Below are positions 7,957-17,160 of a stretch of 31,605 nucleotides of DNA, piece by piece (within the stretch, counting starts at the first letter, position 1; each line of letters begins with the position of its first letter). Both the position numbers and the translations under genes were made by a program. The notes under the pieces were generated by a model. It worked only from the letters and a program-made list of their open reading frames with translations, did not search any database and was not told the origin of the DNA. This DNA is from Deltaproteobacteria bacterium (lineage in GTDB: Bacteria > Desulfobacterota > DSM-4660 > Desulfatiglandales > HGW-15): contig JAFGDF010000203.1 of the NCBI GenBank assembly GCA_016932235.1, positions 1 through 31,605 on the forward strand, written 5' to 3'.

Positions 7957-8883
7957 ATGCTAACATTCTCGCCAAATAATCAAGAAATGCCCTTTTCAGC
8001 GGCAATTATCACCTCTTTTATTTGTATTCTTTACGGAGCCAACGCGGTAGCCATTAAGGTCAGCCTTGAAGGCCTGGGAGCTTTTACGGTGCCGGGCCTG
8101 CGTTTTTCTCTGTCCACGATCGCTATTTGTACATGGGCAATACTGACCCATCGAAAGCTTTCCGTCAGGAAAGAACAGATTCACCAGATCCTGATCATCT
8201 CCATCTTATTTACGGCGCAGCTTGCTTTCATGTATCTTGGCTTAAAAAAAACCAACGCCAGTCGCGGCACACTTTTGATTAACCTTCAACCTTTTTTCAT
8301 CCTTTTCCTTGCGCACCTTTTTATCCCGGGCGACAGGATTACGGTAAATAAGCTCTTAGGCCTTATTTTAGGATTTATGGGGATGGGGCTGGTCTTTTTC
8401 GGTAAACAGGATGTGACCGATGATATTCAGATCGGAGATTCACTGACTGTGTTGGCTGCCTTTATATGGGCCTGCAATACCGTTTATATAAAAAGGGTAA
8501 TAAATGCATTTGATCCTTTCCTCATCGTTTTTTACCCGATGATCTTTTCCATACCATGTTATTTCCTGGCAGGATATTTTTATGATGAAATGATGATTTC
8601 ATCTCTAACCCTTAAGGTTCTCGGGGCGCTTCTTTACCAGAGTCTTGTATCAGGGGCATTCGGTTTAGTGGTATGGCACACGATGATGCAAAAATACGGG
8701 GTCGTCTCGATGCATTCCTTTCTTTTTATCATGCCGATAGCCGGAGTTTTATTAGGCGGACTGGTTCTGGGCGAGCCCATAAGTTTTAATCTTTTCTTTT
8801 CACTGCTGCTTATTGTTCTTGGAATAATACTGGTGAACATCAGGGCTCAGAGATATTTCATTAAAGAAAAAGAAGGAGGCTGA
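7957..8883 (+). CDS. EamA/DMT-superfamily transporter
   Basis: A hydrophobic protein of 308 residues with about ten membrane segments arranged as two five-helix EamA repeats (about 10-140 and 155-300). 'ILYGANAVAIKVSLEG' begins the first repeat and 'GDSLTVLAAFIWACNTVYIKR' the second; 'PIAGVLLGGLVLGEPIS' is the typical end. Members export metabolites or amino acids or exchange drug-like compounds across the inner membrane; the substrate is not predictable. The start is uncertain: a TTG at 7888 would lie inside the hairpin, so ATG 7957 (or 7987) is preferred, though neither has a good ribosome binding site. Its 3' end overlaps the convergent zinc transporter gene by 23 bp. Confidence 0.85.
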   Translation: MLTFSPNNQEMPFSAAIITSFICILYGANAVAIKVSLEGLGAFTVPGLRFSLSTIAICTWAILTHRKLSVRKEQIHQILIISILFTAQLAFMYLGLKKTNASRGTLLINLQPFFILFLAHLFIPGDRITVNKLLGLILGFMGMGLVFFGKQDVTDDIQIGDSLTVLAAFIWACNTVYIKRVINAFDPFLIVFYPMIFSIPCYFLAGYFYDEMMISSLTLKVLGALLYQSLVSGAFGLVVWHTMMQKYGVVSMHSFLFIMPIAGVLLGGLVLGEPISFNLFFSLLLIVLGIILVNIRAQRYFIKEKEGG

Positions 8884-9664
8884 CGGCCATCAACGCCATC
8901 CCGAAAATGACACCGAGAATGGATATATGTCCGGTGTCGAATTCCTTGGCCGCCGGGATCAGTTCATCGAGGGAGACATAAACCATAATACCCGCCACTG
9001 ATGCGAAAAGGATACCAAAGGTATTTTCGGAAAAAAAAGGGTGCAGAAGAAAATATCCTACAAACGCTCCAAGGGGCTCTGACAGACCGGAAAGAAAAGA
9101 ATACCAGAACGCCTTAACTTTATTTCCTGTGGCGAAGTAGATTGGGACTGATACGGATACCCCTTCGGGAATATTATGTATGGCCACGGCTACTGCGATA
9201 GAAATTCCCAACGCAGTATCGTTCAAGGCTGCGGCAAATGTGGCCAGCCCTTCCGGAAAATTATGGATCGCAATGGCAACTGCTGTGAAGATTCCGATTC
9301 GAAGCAATCTTTTATCCGATCTTGAATCTTCCCTCATCTCTTCTATCGCATGGGCTTCATGGGGATTCTCATGGGAAGGCACGAGGAAATCTATGATTAA
9401 GATGAGGAGAATGCCGCAAAAAAACGAGGCAACCGTTAACCATGAGCCTTTCGTTTCGCCGTGATAAGAGATCAGGCTATTACGGGCCTTAATAATGATC
9501 TCCACAAGGGAGACATAGATCATGACCCCGGCTGACAGACCAAGGGCGAAAGACATGATCCTCTTGTTGGTCTTCCGTGTGAAGAACGCCAGGGCGCTTC
9601 CTATGCCTGTTGAAAGACCCGCGAGGGCCGTGAGGCCGAATGCTAAAATAAGGTTGTTATCCAT
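8861..9664 (-). CDS. zupT: ZIP-family metal (zinc) transporter, ZupT type
   Basis: This 267-residue membrane protein carries the two signature metal-path motifs of ZIP transporters: 'AIHNFPEGLATFAAAL' in the fourth helix and 'AIHNIPEGVSVSVPIYF' in the fifth, plus 'GLSEPLGAFVGY' in the sixth. The variable loop contains the His/Glu-rich 'SHENPHEAHAIEEMRED'. Length and layout match bacterial ZupT, which imports Zn2+ and other divalent metals. The gene runs against the DMT permease and shares 23 bp with it, so the two mRNAs are antisense at their ends. No Zur box could be identified with confidence upstream. Confidence 0.92.
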   Translation of the reverse strand: MDNNLILAFGLTALAGLSTGIGSALAFFTRKTNKRIMSFALGLSAGVMIYVSLVEIIIKARNSLISYHGETKGSWLTVASFFCGILLILIIDFLVPSHENPHEAHAIEEMREDSRSDKRLLRIGIFTAVAIAIHNFPEGLATFAAALNDTALGISIAVAVAIHNIPEGVSVSVPIYFATGNKVKAFWYSFLSGLSEPLGAFVGYFLLHPFFSENTFGILFASVAGIMVYVSLDELIPAAKEFDTGHISILGVIFGMALMAVSLLLFL

Positions 9665-9703
9665 GTCTGATTACCAAGCGCGATGCCCCTTTCTACTTCG
9701 GAC

Positions 9704-9838
9704 TTACACTGTATTTATTGACGATATGGTGAGGGTTGTAAAATTCAACTCGGAATATTGGGGCGGATCCATCCTGAAAAATTTGGTTAAAACATCCTTG
9801 TGCGCAAACTCGAGTTCCTTAAAATTACCTGCCAGCAT
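9704..9838 (-). pseudogene. Truncated N-terminus of a DUF2156/phosphatidylglycerol lysyltransferase-like protein
   Basis: From an ATG at 9838 preceded by AAAGGAA the frame reads 44 residues, with 'FKELEFAHKDVLTKFFRMDPPQYSELNFTTLTI'. This resembles the N-terminal stretch of DUF2156 (PG lysyltransferase C-terminal-type, GNAT-like) proteins, where a '..K..PP..SELTFTNL' pattern is usual, but intact members have about 280 residues. The frame then stops at 9704. A good start site with an abrupt end suggests a gene cut by deletion. Otherwise the 463 bases between zupT and gnd hold only this relic and the palindrome at 10007. Confidence 0.4.
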
Positions 9839-10006
9839 TTCTGTTCCTTTAATATTTTTTAATGCCAAAATGAATAAAATATATTGTATTACAGTAACCC
9901 CATGTTCTGCAAATAGAAATTCGGGTTTGTTATGGAAGGCAACCTTATGATATAATAATTCCCGTTTAATAAAGGCGGAACGACACACAAGGGTTCATTA
10001 TTGATT

Positions 10007-10037
10007 GTCTGTCGGACAAAGTCCGACAGACTGCCAG
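10007..10037. repeat. Dispersed palindrome, second copy
   Basis: GTCTGTCGGAC (10007-10017), loop AAA, GTCCGACAGAC (10021-10031) is a perfect 11-bp stem; TGCCAG follows on the right as in the copy at 7870-7906. It lies in the gap before gnd. Confidence 0.75.
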
Positions 10038-10127
10038 GGCCGGATCAGGCGCTTTCTTAATTTCATAATACATGCAGGCGAAATGGACCGAATGAAGTTT
10101 TAGACTGTGGTCAAAGGAGGAATCATA

Positions 10128-11039
10128 ATGAAACTTGGCTTCATAGGGCTGGGACGGATGGGCATGAATATCGCAAGAAGGCTTTTACGGGGCGGACATG
10201 AAGTTGTGGCATATAACAGAACAAAAAGCAGCATAGATCTGATTGTCAGGGAAGGCGCGGAAGGCGCTTTCAGCCTGAAAGAGTTCAAGGAAAAGATCCA
10301 GGGACCTCGCATCATATGGATAATGCTGCCTCCCGGCGCTGTCACCCTGGAACACATAGAATACTTGATGGATATACTCTCTCCCAACGACATAATTATT
10401 GACGGAGGTAACTCGTATTATAAGGATGATATCGCCAGGAGTAAAATTCTCGGTGAAAGAGGTATCCGGTTTATGGATGTGGGTGTGAGCGGGGGAATAT
10501 GGGGGTTTGAAAAAGGTTACTGCCTTATGATCGGCGGAGAAAAAGATCTCTATGAATATATCAAACCAATATTCAAGAGCCTTGCTCCGGAGGGTGGATA
10601 CCTGCATTGCGGTGAGGAAGGAGCCGGCCACTTTGTAAAAATGATCCATAACGGCATCGAATATGCACTGATGCAGGCATATGGCGAAGGATTCGAAATC
10701 CTCGCGTCATCCCCTTTCGCTGATTCTATAGATAATGCCGATCTGGCTCATCTCTGGAATCAGGGAAGCGTAATTCGATCGTGGTTGCTTGAACTGGCAG
10801 AAGGAGTCTTTAAGCGAGACAAGAATCTGACAGGGATCAGGGGATACATAGAAGATTCAGGTGAAGGGAGATGGACGGTGCAACAGGCAATTGAAAGCGG
10901 TGTTTCCGCTCCGCTGATAACGTTATCCCTGATGCGCCGGTTCCAATCTCAGAAACAGGATTCTTTTTCGGATAGGATTGTTGCCGCTCTCCGACATGAA
11001 TTCGGCGGGCATAAAGTGATCGCAACAGGGGGATCTTAG
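10128..11039 (+). CDS. gnd: 6-phosphogluconate dehydrogenase, decarboxylating (short form)
   Basis: Oxidises 6-phosphogluconate to ribulose 5-phosphate and CO2 with NAD(P)+. The 303-residue length is that of the short (YqeC/GndA-like) class rather than the 470-residue form. Seen are the Rossmann motif 'GFIGLGRMGMNIARRLL', 'IIIDGGNSYYKDD', the substrate motif 'DVGVSGGIWGFEKGYCLMIGG', and the catalytic region 'GAGHFVKMIHNGIEYALMQAYGEGFEIL' with its Lys and Asn. ATG 10128 is fixed by AGGAGG nine bases upstream; an in-frame GTG/ATG further up lacks one. It is followed 24 bp later by zwf on the same strand, so the two form the oxidative pentose phosphate unit. Confidence 0.95.
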   Translation: MKLGFIGLGRMGMNIARRLLRGGHEVVAYNRTKSSIDLIVREGAEGAFSLKEFKEKIQGPRIIWIMLPPGAVTLEHIEYLMDILSPNDIIIDGGNSYYKDDIARSKILGERGIRFMDVGVSGGIWGFEKGYCLMIGGEKDLYEYIKPIFKSLAPEGGYLHCGEEGAGHFVKMIHNGIEYALMQAYGEGFEILASSPFADSIDNADLAHLWNQGSVIRSWLLELAEGVFKRDKNLTGIRGYIEDSGEGRWTVQQAIESGVSAPLITLSLMRRFQSQKQDSFSDRIVAALRHEFGGHKVIATGGS

Positions 11040-11063
11040 CAGGCATTTGGAAAGGAAAGAGCT

Positions 11064-12647
11064 TTGAAAAACAATGCAAAACAGGGATATCCTGATCAGG
11101 GAAACATAGTCAGGGGCAGTGTTACTGATATGTGGACGGAAGCTGATCAATGTCATTCTGAAGGGTTCGTGGATCCATGCGCGGTTGTTATTATAGGGGC
11201 CTCAGGAGACCTGACAGGAAGGAAGATAATCCCGGCTCTCTATCACTTATATCAAAATAAACGCCTTCCGGATAATTTTTTTATCGTCGGATGCGCGCGA
11301 AGCGAGCTGGGCAATGAAGGATTTCGGAAAAAAATGGAGGAAGTGGCACTTGAAAGGTCAGGTGATGAAGGTGCCGAATGGCAAAATTTTGCCTCCCTTC
11401 TGCATTATGTCTCAATAGAATATGAAGGGCCTGAATCCTTTAAAACCCTGCGCCAATATCTTTCCGGGCTGGAGGAAATATATCATACACACGGGAACAA
11501 GATCTTTTACCTGGCCATTCCTCCGTCACTCTATAAACCCGTTGCCACAAACCTTGGTGAATCAGGCCTGGCTGTAGAAAAGGCTGGTGAGAATTGGTGC
11601 AGGATCATTGTTGAAAAACCCTTTGGAAGAGATATTGACAGTGCCAGGGACCTTGACCGTGCCATCCATATCCACTTCAAAGAGCATCAGGTATTTAGAA
11701 TAGATCATTATCTGGCCAAGGAGACTGTCCAGAATATACTCATATTCCGATTTGCCAACTCCATCTTTGAACCGGTGTGGAACAGAAATTTTATAGACCA
11801 TATAAACATTATAGCGGCCGAATCTCTCGGTGTCGAACACAGAGCAGGCTATTATGAACAGGCCGGTGTTTTAAGGGACATGTTTCAGAATCACATGATG
11901 CAACTTCTAGCTATGACCGCGATGGAGCCACCATCACTTTTCGAGGCGGACAGGGTACGAGATGAAAAGGCAAAGGTTTACAGATCGTTAAGACCGTTCC
12001 CTGTTGAAAAGCTGGAGGACTATCTCTTGCTCGGTCAATACCAGGAAGGGATAATCAAAGGACATAGGGCTCGTGCATACAGGGATGAACCTGGCATAAA
12101 TCCCGATTCGGTTGTACCCACCTTTGCCATGATGAAGGTTTTTCTTGACAACTGGCGCTGGCAGGGGGTTCCCTTCTATCTGACATCAGGAAAAAGGCTA
12201 TTGGAGAAAAAGACCGAGATATCAATACAGTTCAAAGGAATACCTCACTCCATGTTCAGACAGAGCCTTGGTGAGCATATCTCCGCCAACCGTCTGATAC
12301 TCGGTATATATCCGGATGAAAAGATCACGCTAACTTTTCAGACAAAAAATCCCGGAACCAGAGTCTGTCTAAGATCGGTCACGATGGACTTCCACTATGC
12401 TATGAACTATGGCGGCCGGCAGTTTGACGCTTATGAAAAAGTTCTCCTGGATTGCATGCTCGGAGATCAAATGCTTTTCTGGCGACAGGATGGTGTGGAA
12501 CTCTGCTGGTCGTTCCTGACTCCTATTATCAGAGAATGCGAATCATGCATTGAAAGGAAGCAGATCTTACGGCCTTATAAAGCCGGAAGCTGGGGACCTA
12601 TGGAAGTTAATCGTATTTTACAGCAGAATAACGATCTTGTCTCTTGA
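11064..12647 (+). CDS. zwf: Glucose-6-phosphate 1-dehydrogenase
   Basis: First enzyme of the oxidative pentose phosphate pathway, converting glucose 6-phosphate to 6-phosphogluconolactone with NADP+ or NAD+. In 527 residues: coenzyme fingerprint 'GASGDLTGRK' (45-54), 'EKPFG' (184-188), the active-site motif 'RIDHYLAKE' (212-220), and 'GYYEQAGVLRDMFQNHMMQ' further on. The start is a TTG at 11064 with AAAGGAAAGA just upstream; an ATG at 11130 has no such site. The N-terminal 35 residues before the Rossmann fold are longer than usual. No lactonase (pgl) gene is adjacent. The 24-bp gap to gnd indicates co-transcription. Confidence 0.95.
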   Translation: MKNNAKQGYPDQGNIVRGSVTDMWTEADQCHSEGFVDPCAVVIIGASGDLTGRKIIPALYHLYQNKRLPDNFFIVGCARSELGNEGFRKKMEEVALERSGDEGAEWQNFASLLHYVSIEYEGPESFKTLRQYLSGLEEIYHTHGNKIFYLAIPPSLYKPVATNLGESGLAVEKAGENWCRIIVEKPFGRDIDSARDLDRAIHIHFKEHQVFRIDHYLAKETVQNILIFRFANSIFEPVWNRNFIDHINIIAAESLGVEHRAGYYEQAGVLRDMFQNHMMQLLAMTAMEPPSLFEADRVRDEKAKVYRSLRPFPVEKLEDYLLLGQYQEGIIKGHRARAYRDEPGINPDSVVPTFAMMKVFLDNWRWQGVPFYLTSGKRLLEKKTEISIQFKGIPHSMFRQSLGEHISANRLILGIYPDEKITLTFQTKNPGTRVCLRSVTMDFHYAMNYGGRQFDAYEKVLLDCMLGDQMLFWRQDGVELCWSFLTPIIRECESCIERKQILRPYKAGSWGPMEVNRILQQNNDLVS

Positions 12648-12701
12648 AGAATGTCTTTCCGTAGATGATCCTCATAATCTGGTGAAATCAGCAGGAGGCT
12701 G

Positions 12702-12724
12702 GGCGCCTGTCGGGCCTTGTCCGT
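12702..12724. repeat. Degenerate copy of the dispersed palindrome
   Basis: GGCGCCTGTCGGGCCTTGTCCG-like sequence resembles one arm plus the core of the palindromes at 7870 and 10007 but can no longer pair over its full length. It lies between zwf and the 85-bp repeat. Confidence 0.35.
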
Positions 12725-12750
12725 AAAATCAGCCAGGAACGAGTTCGACT

Positions 12751-12835
12751 GTAAAAAAGGCCCCCCATGCCGTGATCTTTAGGGATAACGTTGAATTATA
12801 TACTGACATTGTTAGCATTTATTTTCGTACTAAAT
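12751..12835 (+). repeat. 85-bp dispersed repeat, copy A
   Basis: This segment aligns without gaps to the reverse complement of 31519-31603. Identity is high in the right two thirds, where GATAACGTTGAATTATATAC and ATTTTCGTACTAAAT are shared exactly, and lower in the left third (GTAAAAA..CCCC..CTTTA). It is non-coding here, between zwf and the htrA-like gene, and contains a TATACT hexamer. Its nature is unknown: decayed mobile element end, small RNA or shared leader are all possible. Confidence 0.8.
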
Positions 12836-12929
12836 TGGAGATGTTCCTATTTTTTTTACGGCGTTACTTGGTTGCGGACAGGGACAATGTTCGACGTTTC
12901 CTCCGCGGTTCTTCCCGAAGGTATTAGAC

Positions 12930-14036
12930 ATGAGAAGAAAAATAATGACAAAAAATTTCATCCGGATTCTTCCGTTAAATATTCTTCTATATTTGACCGC
13001 AATAATTTCCTATGCACTTACTCCGGACGAAGAAAATACTGTTTCAGTATATAAAAAGGCCTCGGCGGGAGTCGTTAATATAACCAGCATTGCCTTGCAG
13101 ATGGATTTTTTCAGGGGAATTATCCCCCTGGAAGGTGCCGGTTCAGGTGTAATAATAGATTCAAACGGAAATATAATTACAAACAACCACGTCATTAAGG
13201 ATGCCCAGAGGATCGAGGTAACCCTCTCAGATGGCAGCAAATCGAGAGGAGAGCTTATTGGAACCGATTCTTACAACGATTTAGCCGTGATAAGGATAGA
13301 GGCCCCTCCTGACATATTACATCCCGTCCCGCTGGGTAATTCCAGTAATCTTCAAGCAGGCCAAAAAGTGATAGCTATAGGAAATCCTTTTGGGCTTCAG
13401 CAAACGGTCACCACGGGCATTATATCTTCTATCGGTCGTTCCATAACGGCCCAGGATGGGACAACAATGGATAATCTGATACAGACCGACGCCGCCATTA
13501 ATCCGGGTAATTCCGGGGGGCCTTTGCTGGATAGCGAAGGTAATCTTGTCGGCATTAATACAGCCATTTTTTCCCCCTCCGGCGGCAGTGTCGGAATAGG
13601 ATTTGCAATACCTATTGACACTGTTAAACGCATTATCCCTGATCTTCTCGAAAAAGGATACGTACCACATCCGTGGCTTGGCGTGACAATGTTTCCACTT
13701 ATTCCGGGGTTGGCCAGGGAACTGGGTCTTAAAGTTGACCGGGGGGCCATGATTATTAAGGTGATCAAAGACGGACCATCAGACAAGGCGGGGCTCAGAG
13801 GAGCCAATAAGATACTTTATGCGGGCAATGCCATGCTGCCTGTCGGGGGGGATATCATAGTAGCTATCGAAGACACGGTTATCTTTTCTTCGGAGGAACT
13901 CATAAGATATTTATACAGATACAGACCCGATGATAAGGTGAGATTGAAAATTCTCAGGGACGGAGACTTTATGGAGTTGGCTGTCACACTTGGAGAAATG
14001 CCGAGGCAGTGGGATGAAATAATATCTGAAAATTAA
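12930..14036 (+). CDS. HtrA/DegP-like periplasmic serine protease with PDZ domain
   Basis: A 368-residue trypsin-fold protease for envelope protein quality control. A hydrophobic segment at about 11-29 acts as signal peptide or anchor ('SYALT' could be the cleavage area). The catalytic triad is visible: His87 in 'ITNNHVI', Asp117 in 'SYNDLAVI', Ser195 in 'NPGNSGGPLL'. One PDZ domain follows at about 255-360 ('HPWLGVTMFPL', 'VIKDGPSDKAGLRG', 'GGDIIVAIEDTVI'). A single PDZ makes it DegS-like in layout, though the putative start and length also suit small HtrA proteins. GAAGGT precedes the ATG. The 85-bp repeat copy lies about 95 bp upstream. Confidence 0.92.
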   Translation: MRRKIMTKNFIRILPLNILLYLTAIISYALTPDEENTVSVYKKASAGVVNITSIALQMDFFRGIIPLEGAGSGVIIDSNGNIITNNHVIKDAQRIEVTLSDGSKSRGELIGTDSYNDLAVIRIEAPPDILHPVPLGNSSNLQAGQKVIAIGNPFGLQQTVTTGIISSIGRSITAQDGTTMDNLIQTDAAINPGNSGGPLLDSEGNLVGINTAIFSPSGGSVGIGFAIPIDTVKRIIPDLLEKGYVPHPWLGVTMFPLIPGLARELGLKVDRGAMIIKVIKDGPSDKAGLRGANKILYAGNAMLPVGGDIIVAIEDTVIFSSEELIRYLYRYRPDDKVRLKILRDGDFMELAVTLGEMPRQWDEIISEN

Positions 14037-14152
14037 TGCGGAGCCTTTTCTGGATCTGTGAATAATTAATTGGTCTGATTTTTGCTTTTAATTAAAGTCA
14101 GGAATTTCAGAGGATAATTATAATAAAGATAAGAACCTGAAAGGAATTTAAG

Positions 14153-17110
14153 ATGGGTAAAAAAGCAACATATAAAGAACTCGAAAAAAGGATCTCGGAT
14201 CTAGAGAAAGACTCTGTAAAGCTTCAAAAGGCTGAAGAGGAATTAGCGGAACTCAGATTTTTTAAAGAGATGATCGTCAATAGCAGTAATATTTTTGTCA
14301 GCCTCATGGATCCAAAAGGATATTACACTTATGTTAATGAGTCTTTTTCCTCCATTCTGGGTTATTGTCCTGAAGAATTGACAGGACTGCACTGGAAAGA
14401 CATCGGGTTCCATGAAGAGAAAACGATAATAGAGGATAAATTTACCATTCCAGGGAAAAACCAGACTGGAACGTCACTCGGGCAAATAATTCTGAAGCAT
14501 AGAAACGGCGGCAGGGTTCCGCTCCTGTCCGGCTGGAAAAAGTGGTACAAAGACAATCAGCTTGCCGGACAGATGAATATCTATTTTGACATGTCGGCAT
14601 ATGAATCGATAAGCGTATATAATTCAACACTATATGAGATATCAAAATCCGTCAGTACCACAAAAAATCTTGATGATCTTTTTCATAATATAGAGAGATG
14701 CCTGAAAAAGATCCTGGATACGACATATATGGATATTTATATGTATAACAGTAAAAACGATGTCCTGATCCGTTCCTTCACCCAGAGCGAAATTGATGAT
14801 GCGAAAGGTTACATTTTTAATGCAAGAAATTCAGGCACCTTAAACGCGGAGGTCTTAAACAATAAAAAACCTTTACTGATGAGGCATAAGCAGATATCGG
14901 ATTTTTATGAAAAACTCCGGGAAAAATCTCCGGAAAACTTGCCATCCCAAATAGTAAAAATTTGGATGGGAGCTCCTTTGATTATTGATGATGAGGTTAT
15001 CGGTGTTATTTCGCTTAAGCATTACACTGATCCTGACTGTTATACCTATAAAGATCTTGAACTTCTGGAATCAGTTTCAGACCAGATCGCCCTTGCCGTT
15101 AACCTGAAACAAACGGAAGATGAACTGAAAGAAAGCGAAGCAAAATTCAGGGCGATATTTAATAACAGCCTGTACGGTGTTATGTTAACCATCCCCGGCG
15201 AAAGGATTATGGCCGTAAATCCCCCGGTCTGCGAGATGTTCGGAATGACTGAAGAAGAGTTATTAGGCTTGACAGATAAGAAATTACTGATGGATACAGA
15301 TGATCCGAATTTTCCGAAGGTACAAAAAGCGCATGCTGAAAGGGGGACCTATAGAGGAGAAATAGTTTACAGGCGTAAAGACGGAACAAAATTCCCGGCT
15401 GAGATATCCTTTGCCGTTTTCCGGGATGAAGACGGAAATGAAAGATCAAGCGTCATTATTCGCGATATAAGCAGGCAAAAAAAGTATGAACTGGAACTGC
15501 GAAAGGCTCACAGAGAACTTGAACAGCGGGTGAAGGATCGCACTGCAGAACTTGAAAAAGTCAACAAGGAATTGGAACAACAGATCAAAGAGCGTGAGAA
15601 CGCTCAGGAAATTCTGAGGTTTTCCGAAGAGAAATTTTCCAAGGCGTTTCATTCAAGCCCTAACTTTATCGGCATTATCTCGCTGAAAGACTGGAAGTTT
15701 ATCGAAGTAAATGACTATTTTACCCAGCATGGCGGTTACAGCCGCGAAAAGATCATTGGCCGCACTCCTATGGAGATAAAGCTTTTTTCACCTAATACCT
15801 ATAAAAATCTCCAGGATATGGTGAACAACGGGGAGGCTTTTCATGATAAGGCGATTGATTTTTTCCTGGGCTCAGGTGAACGTCGTAAAGGTTCATTCTC
15901 CTGCGAATACATAAATATTGATGGCAAACCGTGTATCCTGGCCGTTTTAAATGATATAACGGAGAGTGTGAGAATCAAAGAGGCCCTTATGGAAAGTGAA
16001 GAGAGATATCGTGTTCTCTTTGAGAACGCACCTTTGCCGATATCCATGGGCTCTGAAAGCGGAAAGTTTATTGCCGGAAACAGGGCTATGCAAGAAAACA
16101 CAGGCTATTCCCTTGAAGAGCTGCAAAGAATGAACCTTGCAGTCCTGTATGAAAATCCTGAAGAAAGAAACACCTTAATCGAAATCGCTAACAGGGATAA
16201 CGTGGCTGCAAATTACCCTGTCAGATTGAAACGAAAAGACGGCACGATTATTGACACGCTTTTCACCATGTCAAGGTTAATGCGGATGGGAGGTGAAAAG
16301 ATTTATCAGTGCATCTGCACGGATATTACAGAACGGCTCAAGATCGAAGCTGAAAAAAAGGAATTAGAGGCGAGGCTCCAGGAATCTCGAAAAATGGATG
16401 CAATAGCCACGCTTGCCGGGGGTATCGCACATCAGTTTAACAACGCATTATCAACAATATTAGGAAATCTTGAGCTCATGAGTATGGAGCTATTAAACAA
16501 TGAAAAAATCCTAAGACATATTAACCCTATGAAAAATTCTGTTTTGAACATGTCACACTGGAATGATCAGCTCCTGGCCTATGCCAGGGGAGGAAAGTAT
16601 CAGATGGAAACGATATCCCTCGTTAAATTAATCAGGGATACACTGCCGCTTATCAGGTATACCATGGGGAGTTCTATCTACCTTGAAACTGATCTTCCAA
16701 GCGATATTATGGATGTGAAGGTTGACCGTCTTCAGATACAGACAGTCATCACCGCCATTCTTTCCAATGCCGTGGAGTCTATTAAAGGGGATGGTCGCAT
16801 CTTTGTCTCCTGCAGAAACATAGAGATAACCCGTGTGATGAAAAGGGATTTTCCGGACTTAAAGCCCGGAAACTATGTCCGAATGACCATGAAGGATGAG
16901 GGAGAAGGAATGGATGAAAACGCGAAAAGCCGCATATTTGAACCATTTTTTTCCACGAAATTTCACGGACGAGGGCTTGGAATGGCCGCGGCATACGGAA
17001 TTATCACCAATCACAACGGACTGATATTTATTGAATCTGAAAAGGGGGAAGGAACCAGTGTGCACGTTCTTCTGCCGGCAGTTACGGATAATGGTGGGGC
17101 CTTCCATTAA
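14153..17110 (+). CDS. Soluble multi-PAS/GAF sensor histidine kinase
   Basis: A 985-residue hybrid sensor without membrane segments. Order of modules: N-terminal coiled coil (1-35), PAS (about 38-160, 'FFKEMIVNSSNIFVSLMDP'), GAF (about 160-318), PAS (325-440), a strong coiled coil (442-490, 'ELEQRVKDRTAELEKVNKEL'), PAS (493-600), PAS (617-735), then HisKA with phosphorylatable His760 in 'LAGGIAHQFNNALS' and a HATPase_c domain (850-980) with 'ILSNAVESI', 'DEGEGMDENAKSRIFEPFFSTK' and 'GRGLGMAAAYGI'. It ends directly after the ATPase; no receiver domain or adjacent response regulator exists, so it is an orphan kinase. AAAGGAA precedes the ATG. The signal is unknown; the GAF and PAS set suggests cytoplasmic ligand, redox or light sensing. 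Confidence 0.93.
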   Translation: MGKKATYKELEKRISDLEKDSVKLQKAEEELAELRFFKEMIVNSSNIFVSLMDPKGYYTYVNESFSSILGYCPEELTGLHWKDIGFHEEKTIIEDKFTIPGKNQTGTSLGQIILKHRNGGRVPLLSGWKKWYKDNQLAGQMNIYFDMSAYESISVYNSTLYEISKSVSTTKNLDDLFHNIERCLKKILDTTYMDIYMYNSKNDVLIRSFTQSEIDDAKGYIFNARNSGTLNAEVLNNKKPLLMRHKQISDFYEKLREKSPENLPSQIVKIWMGAPLIIDDEVIGVISLKHYTDPDCYTYKDLELLESVSDQIALAVNLKQTEDELKESEAKFRAIFNNSLYGVMLTIPGERIMAVNPPVCEMFGMTEEELLGLTDKKLLMDTDDPNFPKVQKAHAERGTYRGEIVYRRKDGTKFPAEISFAVFRDEDGNERSSVIIRDISRQKKYELELRKAHRELEQRVKDRTAELEKVNKELEQQIKERENAQEILRFSEEKFSKAFHSSPNFIGIISLKDWKFIEVNDYFTQHGGYSREKIIGRTPMEIKLFSPNTYKNLQDMVNNGEAFHDKAIDFFLGSGERRKGSFSCEYINIDGKPCILAVLNDITESVRIKEALMESEERYRVLFENAPLPISMGSESGKFIAGNRAMQENTGYSLEELQRMNLAVLYENPEERNTLIEIANRDNVAANYPVRLKRKDGTIIDTLFTMSRLMRMGGEKIYQCICTDITERLKIEAEKKELEARLQESRKMDAIATLAGGIAHQFNNALSTILGNLELMSMELLNNEKILRHINPMKNSVLNMSHWNDQLLAYARGGKYQMETISLVKLIRDTLPLIRYTMGSSIYLETDLPSDIMDVKVDRLQIQTVITAILSNAVESIKGDGRIFVSCRNIEITRVMKRDFPDLKPGNYVRMTMKDEGEGMDENAKSRIFEPFFSTKFHGRGLGMAAAYGIITNHNGLIFIESEKGEGTSVHVLLPAVTDNGGAFH

Positions 17111-17160
17111 TTGATCATAAACCATGCCATTAATAAGACTGAAGATTGCAATTGGGGCTT

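Noticed and set aside
9839..9988. N-terminal extension of the DUF2156-like relic to a TTG at 9988
   Set aside because: The extension has no family resemblance, while the ATG at 9838 has a good AAAGGAA site.
12791..13054. 87-codon frame overlapping the start of the htrA-like gene
   Set aside because: It runs through the repeat and then overlaps the protease in another frame; no domain and no ribosome binding site.
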